Assembly: GCF_900115775.1 (NCBI RefSeq) | Contig: NZ_FOXS01000003.1 | Coordinates: 372,001-436,000, forward strand | Direction: 5' to 3' | Length of the DNA: 64,000 bases | From: Hymenobacter arizonensis | GTDB taxonomy: Bacteria > Bacteroidota > Bacteroidia > Cytophagales > Hymenobacteraceae | Shown here: positions 60,532 through 64,000 of the stretch, one piece after another | Position numbering within the stretch: position 1 is the first letter of the stretch | Layout: each line of letters begins with the position of its first letter | The notes under the pieces: model-generated | Told to the model about the DNA's origin: nothing | Database searches by the model: none | Seen by the model: the letters and a program-made list of their open reading frames with translations, nothing else | Position numbers and translations under genes: made by a program

Positions 60532-62442
60532 ATGAGCGACCGTCTCGACTTCCTGCGCACCGTAAAGCCTTTCGACTTGCTGCCCGAGGAGGTGCTGGCT
60601 GAAGTGGCCGAAGGCCTGGTCGAGGTGCGCCACCCCCGCGAGGCCATCATCTATTACCAAGACGTGTCGAAGATGCGCGGGCTCGACATCATTGTGGAGG
60701 GCGAATACGAGACGTTTTTCTACGACAGCCAGCAGAACCGGCGCGTGCTTGAGTACAGCCGGCCCGGCGACTGTTACGGCGGCATCTCGGTGCTGCTGAA
60801 CAAGAAACGCTCGCTCCGTACGGTGCTGGCCAAGGCCAATACCCGCGTATACTTCCTGCACCGCCGCGAGTTTCGCTCCCTGTGCCAGGCCTACGAAGAG
60901 TTTTTCCACTTCTTCACCGCGCGCTATGGCCAGCGGATGCTGAACGAGGAGTACGCCCACTTTGTGCGGCCCGCCAGCAGCGCCGGTGAAAACTACCTGG
61001 CCTCCGACCAGCTGTTTTCGCGTCGCATCGAAACGTTGGAACTCCGGGGCGTGGTGGCCTGCCCCGCCAGCACGCCCATCTTCGAAGTGGCCCGGCGCAT
61101 GGCCGCGGCCCGCACCAGTTGCTACTTCGTGAATGACGACGGCCATGGCCACATCACCGGCTACGTAACCGACATCACCCTGCGCGACAAAGTGGTGGCC
61201 GGCCTGGCTGATGCCCACCAGCCCGTGGGAAGTATTATGGATGCGCCAGTGGTCAGCATCAGTACCAAGGCCTTTGTGCACGAGGCCATACTGCTGATGT
61301 TCCGAACCAAGACGCGGTACCTGCTGGTGGAGAAAGACGGAGTATTTGTGGGCTACCTGAGCCGCAACAAGCTGCTGACCGACGACCAGGCCCAGTCGCC
61401 GTTCATCTTCATTCAGTCGGTGAAGCAGGCCCAGGCCGTGCCCGAGCTCAAGCGCCGCTGGGAGCAAGTTCCGGAAATGGTGTACCAGCTGCTGAACCGC
61501 GGCGTAAAGCCCGAAATCGTGAACCAGGTCATCACCACCGTGTCCGACACCATCGCCCTGAAGGTGATTGAGGATACCATCGGCGAGCTGGGCCCGCCGC
61601 CGGCTAAGTTCGTGTACATGGTGCTGGGCAGCGAGGGCCGTAAGGAACAAACCCTGCTTACCGACCAGGACAACGCCATTATTTACGAAGACAAGGCCAA
61701 CGAGCAGCGCGAGCTGGTTCGGGCCTACTTCCTACGCTTCGCCGAAATTGTATCGGACCGCCTCAACGACATCGGGTTTGCGTTCTGCGAGGGCGGTTTC
61801 ATGGCCAAAAACCCCAAGTGGGCCCACTCGCTCTCGCACTGGAAACGCAACTACGTGGAGTGGCTCACGGATTCCAACCCTGAAACCGGCATGCAGTTCG
61901 CGGCGTCGTTCGACTGCCGCTACCTCTACGGTGACCCCACCATCATGGACGAGCTGCACGCTTTCCTGGACGTAGAGCTGCAAAAGCCGGTGGACCGGTT
62001 TTTTCATTACATGGCCGTGAATGCCCTGCAGTACGAGCCGCCGCTTACGTTTTTCCGCAACATCCGCACTTTTGCTCATGGCACGCAGCAGGTGTTCAAC
62101 CTCAAGAAAACCATGTCGCCCATCGTGGACCTGGTGCGCATGTACGCCCTCAAGCACCGCATTTTCGCCACCAACACCGGCGAGCGGCTGGAGGCCCTGC
62201 GCGAGCAAGGCGTGTTCACGGAGCGCGAGGCCCAGGAGTTGCTGCAGTCCTACTACTACCTCATGGGCGTGCGTTTGAAGAAACAGGCCGTGCAGATTAT
62301 CAGCGATAAGGTGACGCCTGATAATTACCTGGACCCGAAGACGCTGACTAAAGTGGAGCAGGTGACTTTGAAGGAGATTTTCAAGGTCATTGCGGATTTC
62401 CAGCTGAAGATTAAGGTAGGATTTACGAAGTCGTTAGGGTAG
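60532..62442 (+). CDS. cNMP-binding, CBS and DUF294 nucleotidyltransferase-like protein
   Basis: A 636-residue cytoplasmic signalling protein. The ATG at 60532 (MSDRLDFLRTVKPFDLLPEE) is preferred because the upstream frame lies in a hairpin repeat. Domains: cyclic-nucleotide-binding fold (about 10-130, with RPGDCYGGISVLLNKKRSLR), two CBS domains (about 165-285, RTSCYFVNDDGHGHITGYVT and LLVEKDGVFVGYLSRNK), a DUF294 nucleotidyltransferase-like domain (about 340-480, GSEGRKEQTLLTDQDNAIIY, with the acidic DxD-like pair) and a C-terminal DUF294_C region. It probably senses a nucleotide and acts on an unknown partner. The membrane exonuclease gene precedes it by 229 bp. Confidence 0.88.
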   Translation: MSDRLDFLRTVKPFDLLPEEVLAEVAEGLVEVRHPREAIIYYQDVSKMRGLDIIVEGEYETFFYDSQQNRRVLEYSRPGDCYGGISVLLNKKRSLRTVLAKANTRVYFLHRREFRSLCQAYEEFFHFFTARYGQRMLNEEYAHFVRPASSAGENYLASDQLFSRRIETLELRGVVACPASTPIFEVARRMAAARTSCYFVNDDGHGHITGYVTDITLRDKVVAGLADAHQPVGSIMDAPVVSISTKAFVHEAILLMFRTKTRYLLVEKDGVFVGYLSRNKLLTDDQAQSPFIFIQSVKQAQAVPELKRRWEQVPEMVYQLLNRGVKPEIVNQVITTVSDTIALKVIEDTIGELGPPPAKFVYMVLGSEGRKEQTLLTDQDNAIIYEDKANEQRELVRAYFLRFAEIVSDRLNDIGFAFCEGGFMAKNPKWAHSLSHWKRNYVEWLTDSNPETGMQFAASFDCRYLYGDPTIMDELHAFLDVELQKPVDRFFHYMAVNALQYEPPLTFFRNIRTFAHGTQQVFNLKKTMSPIVDLVRMYALKHRIFATNTGERLEALREQGVFTEREAQELLQSYYYLMGVRLKKQAVQIISDKVTPDNYLDPKTLTKVEQVTLKEIFKVIADFQLKIKVGFTKSLG

Positions 62443-62470
62443 GAGGGATTGGGTGGAACCGCACGCCTGT

Positions 62471-62609
62471 GGAACCTCACCCCCCGGCCCCCTCTCCAAA
62501 AAAGAGGGGGAGCCTGCCGGTTAAAAGCACACGCTTCAACTCATTCTACTAATCTGCGCATCCATGGCTCCCCCTCTTTTTTGGAGAGGGGGCTGGGGGG
62601 TGAGGTTCC
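62471..62609. repeat. Inverted repeat, 44-bp arms (CTCACCCCCCGGCC family)
   Basis: Arms at 62471-62514 and 62566-62609 pair with a single mismatch over 44 bp. It belongs with 55685 and 59431. On the minus strand it supplies the read-through codons of the frameshifted DUF4174 gene (peptide LTPQPPLQKRGG). Confidence 0.9.
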
Positions 62610-63066
62610 CCCGCTTGGCCAACTCCGCGCTACTTCCGCCGCATCTCCTGCTGCCGCATCGGCATCTTATCCACCGTCCCAACAAATCCGCTGGCGCAAT
62701 AGGCCGCCGGCTTTTCTCCTTCACCCCACCGTCTTTGCCAATCAGCACCGCAGAAAACTGGCCAGCCTGAACCCCGATTTTCTTCAGCAAAAACTGCTTG
62801 TCAGCGGCTGATAATTGGTCAAGCACCGCATCCACCACTAGGAAATCACGCTCGGCAAGTTCGGTTGCGTTCGCCGCTAGCAGCGCCTTTTGAGTCTTAA
62901 AATCTGCGTGCTCGGCGGTGGGCGCAGCTACCAGCAGCACCCGTTTCTTCCAGCGGCTATCGCGCAGGGTTTGTTCTAGGCTCATAGGTTTGGAAGTTTG
63001 GGCGGTGAGCAGGCAAAACAAGCCCAGCAGTAGGAGGGAGGCGCGAAGGAAAGGGCGAAGGTGCAT
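62536..63066 (-). CDS. DUF4174 protein with C-terminal frameshift
   Basis: Exported protein from ATG 63066 (MHLRPFLRASLLLLGLFCLL, signal peptide ending near LTAQT). The domain reads MSLEQTLRDSRWKKRVLLVA, LAERDFLVVDAVLDQL and SAVLIGKDGGVKEKSRRPIA, the DUF4174 pattern. After RRPIAPADLL the frame turns into unrelated residues and runs into the repeat at 62471-62609. In the next frame the sequence gives GTVDKMPMRQQEMRRK and a TAG at 62630-62632, the expected family end (the MPMR..EM motif). One base has therefore been lost near 62681, or it is a sequencing error. The true gene would be 62630-63066. Confidence 0.8.
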   Translation of the reverse strand: MHLRPFLRASLLLLGLFCLLTAQTSKPMSLEQTLRDSRWKKRVLLVAAPTAEHADFKTQKALLAANATELAERDFLVVDAVLDQLSAADKQFLLKKIGVQAGQFSAVLIGKDGGVKEKSRRPIAPADLLGRWIRCRCGSRRCGGSSAELAKRGNLTPQPPLQKRGGAMDAQISRMS

Positions 63067-63179
63067 AAGCTTGGCGATGAGACTGCGTATACGTAGGCAC
63101 ACAACATCGGAACCGGGATAAGCTTCCCGAACGCCTTACTTTGCATTGCTCAGCCTTTTCCGCTGCTGCTTCCTTTTCG

Positions 63180-64000
63180 ATGAATTCCCGCCTCCTTTCC
63201 ACCGGCTTCTTGCTGACCCTGGGCTTGCTCAACGCCTGCCAAACCCCCAAGCCAGCTTCCGAAACCACTGCTTCCGCTGCCATGAATCCCGTTTGGCAAT
63301 CCGACGCCTACACCCTGTACCGCGACCGCGTGGTGCAGGGCCCGCACGAGGCCCGCGCCCTCTCGGCCACTGAGTTGGTATCGAACTACCAGAGCCCCAT
63401 CAACGAGTTTCAAAGCCCGCGGGTGGAGTTCAAGTTCAGCCTCAACGGCAAGGACAACGAGATGGCGCCGGGCCTGAACCACCTGCTCATTGCCGCGCCG
63501 CGGCCCGGTGGCGGGGCCATCGAGACGCCGCCCATCGTGTTTGGGCAGCGATACGAGGATTCCACGCCCGCCTCGGCCACCACCTACCTCACGCCGAACA
63601 CGCCGGTGAAAATCCGGCTGGATTTGCGGCCGGTGCTGGCCGCCTTCAAGAAGCAGGGCTACTACACCACCTTCAAGGGCGACAAGCTGTACCAGCAGGA
63701 TTTTAAGCACGTCTACATTGCCGGGGGCACAGAGCCGTTGAGCTGGGACTTTGACAACCTGGTGAATAAGCCCGAGCTGGAAATGAAGGACCCCGACGGC
63801 AACGGCATCTACGAAGTCACGCTTAATCTCAATCAGCCCGCGGCCGCCAAAACCACCGCCCAGCAGTGGAAGCAAAGCATCAACACCGCCGACTTTCCGC
63901 AGTACTCGTCCGACTACCCGCTGGCCGATGCCCTCTACAACCTAGCCCTGGAAGAAGCCCGCCGCGCCGTGGAGCCCGACAGCACTTTCCGCACCGGCAA
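63180..64000 (+). CDS. Secreted lipoprotein, glycoside-hydrolase-like N-terminal part (3' partial)
   Basis: Begins at ATG 63180 and runs open to the window end. Signal LLSTGFLLTLGLLNACQTPK has a lipobox LLNAC. The mature N-terminus (NPVWQSDAYTLYRDRVVQGP, then ATELVSNYQSPINEFQSP and VEFKFSLNGKDNEMAPG) resembles the N-terminal domain of Bacteroidota proteins annotated as glycogen-debranching or MGH1/trehalase-like hydrolases; the catalytic domain would lie outside the window. I therefore only suggest a sugar-polymer hydrolase. A TTACTTTG sequence at 63136-63143 is a possible -7 element. Confidence 0.65.
   Translation, partial: MNSRLLSTGFLLTLGLLNACQTPKPASETTASAAMNPVWQSDAYTLYRDRVVQGPHEARALSATELVSNYQSPINEFQSPRVEFKFSLNGKDNEMAPGLNHLLIAAPRPGGGAIETPPIVFGQRYEDSTPASATTYLTPNTPVKIRLDLRPVLAAFKKQGYYTTFKGDKLYQQDFKHVYIAGGTEPLSWDFDNLVNKPELEMKDPDGNGIYEVTLNLNQPAAAKTTAQQWKQSINTADFPQYSSDYPLADALYNLALEEARRAVEPDSTFRTG

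Noticed and set aside
62630..63066. Programmed ribosomal frameshift in the DUF4174 gene
   Set aside because: No slippery heptamer or downstream pseudoknot is apparent at 62681; a simple one-base loss or base-call error explains it better.

Overview
The window looks like a chromosome segment of a Bacteroidota bacterium close to Hymenobacter (Cytophagales). The reasons are high-GC coding DNA, two secreted proteins with type IX secretion (T9SS) C-terminal sorting domains, promoter cores of the Bacteroidota type TAnnTTTG, weak Shine-Dalgarno signals, many multi-PAS histidine kinases, a separate C-terminal transketolase subunit, and dense intergenic hairpin repeats. The genus is an inference from gene style; no rRNA is present.

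Layout. 1-3.3 kb: end of a transketolase subunit, a short HPF-like ribosome factor and two DoxX-like membrane proteins. 3.4-5.05 kb: ECF sigma factor, membrane anti-sigma-like protein and a periplasmic Spy/CpxP-like protein. 5.2-12.4 kb: class III aminotransferase, TerB-like protein, pfkA convergent with miaA, amidase, glycosyltransferase. 12.4-16.6 kb: a hybrid PAS/GAF histidine kinase (kinase, receiver, HPt) and a lone receiver protein. 16.7-23.6 kb: MBL hydrolase, cupin, RqcH/NFACT, tRNA-Leu(GAG), a Dps with a histone-like tail, PPK2, ABC exporter. 24-28.1 kb: a large T9SS cargo protein, DoxX, an AT-rich stretch, a STAS-like protein and a small unknown. 28.2-35.7 kb: CheB, a CheB/CheR/PAS fusion and a PAS histidine kinase with no chemoreceptor. 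35.9-38.6 kb: cytochrome c peroxidase, HMA protein, T9SS protein. 39-50.5 kb: a galactoside locus (GH2, GH5-like, galK, galT, GH42, LacI regulator). 50.5-59.4 kb: a metal-acquisition-like locus (MerC-like protein, His/Met-rich lipoprotein, Fur/Zur regulator, His-rich small protein, TonB receptor, three-gene ABC exporter). 59.6-64 kb: membrane-anchored DnaQ-like exonuclease, cNMP/CBS/DUF294 protein, a frameshifted DUF4174 gene and the start of a secreted lipoprotein.

The most notable regulatory signal is in the metal locus. Two divergently oriented promoters, 1.5 kb apart, carry the same kind of 13-bp palindrome exactly 18 bp upstream of an identical TACCTTTG core, and a Fur-family gene lies between them. 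A 12-bp LacI-type palindrome overlaps the presumed galK promoter, and a relaxed version precedes the GH42 gene.

The second theme is repeats. At least a dozen hairpin elements with 21-45 bp arms, falling into several sequence families, sit between genes. Some extend or border reading frames, and a simple repeat (peptide flavour KSDKS) has entered the coding sequence of RqcH and lies at the 5' end of the aminotransferase. No CRISPR array, rRNA, complete insertion sequence or phage was seen.
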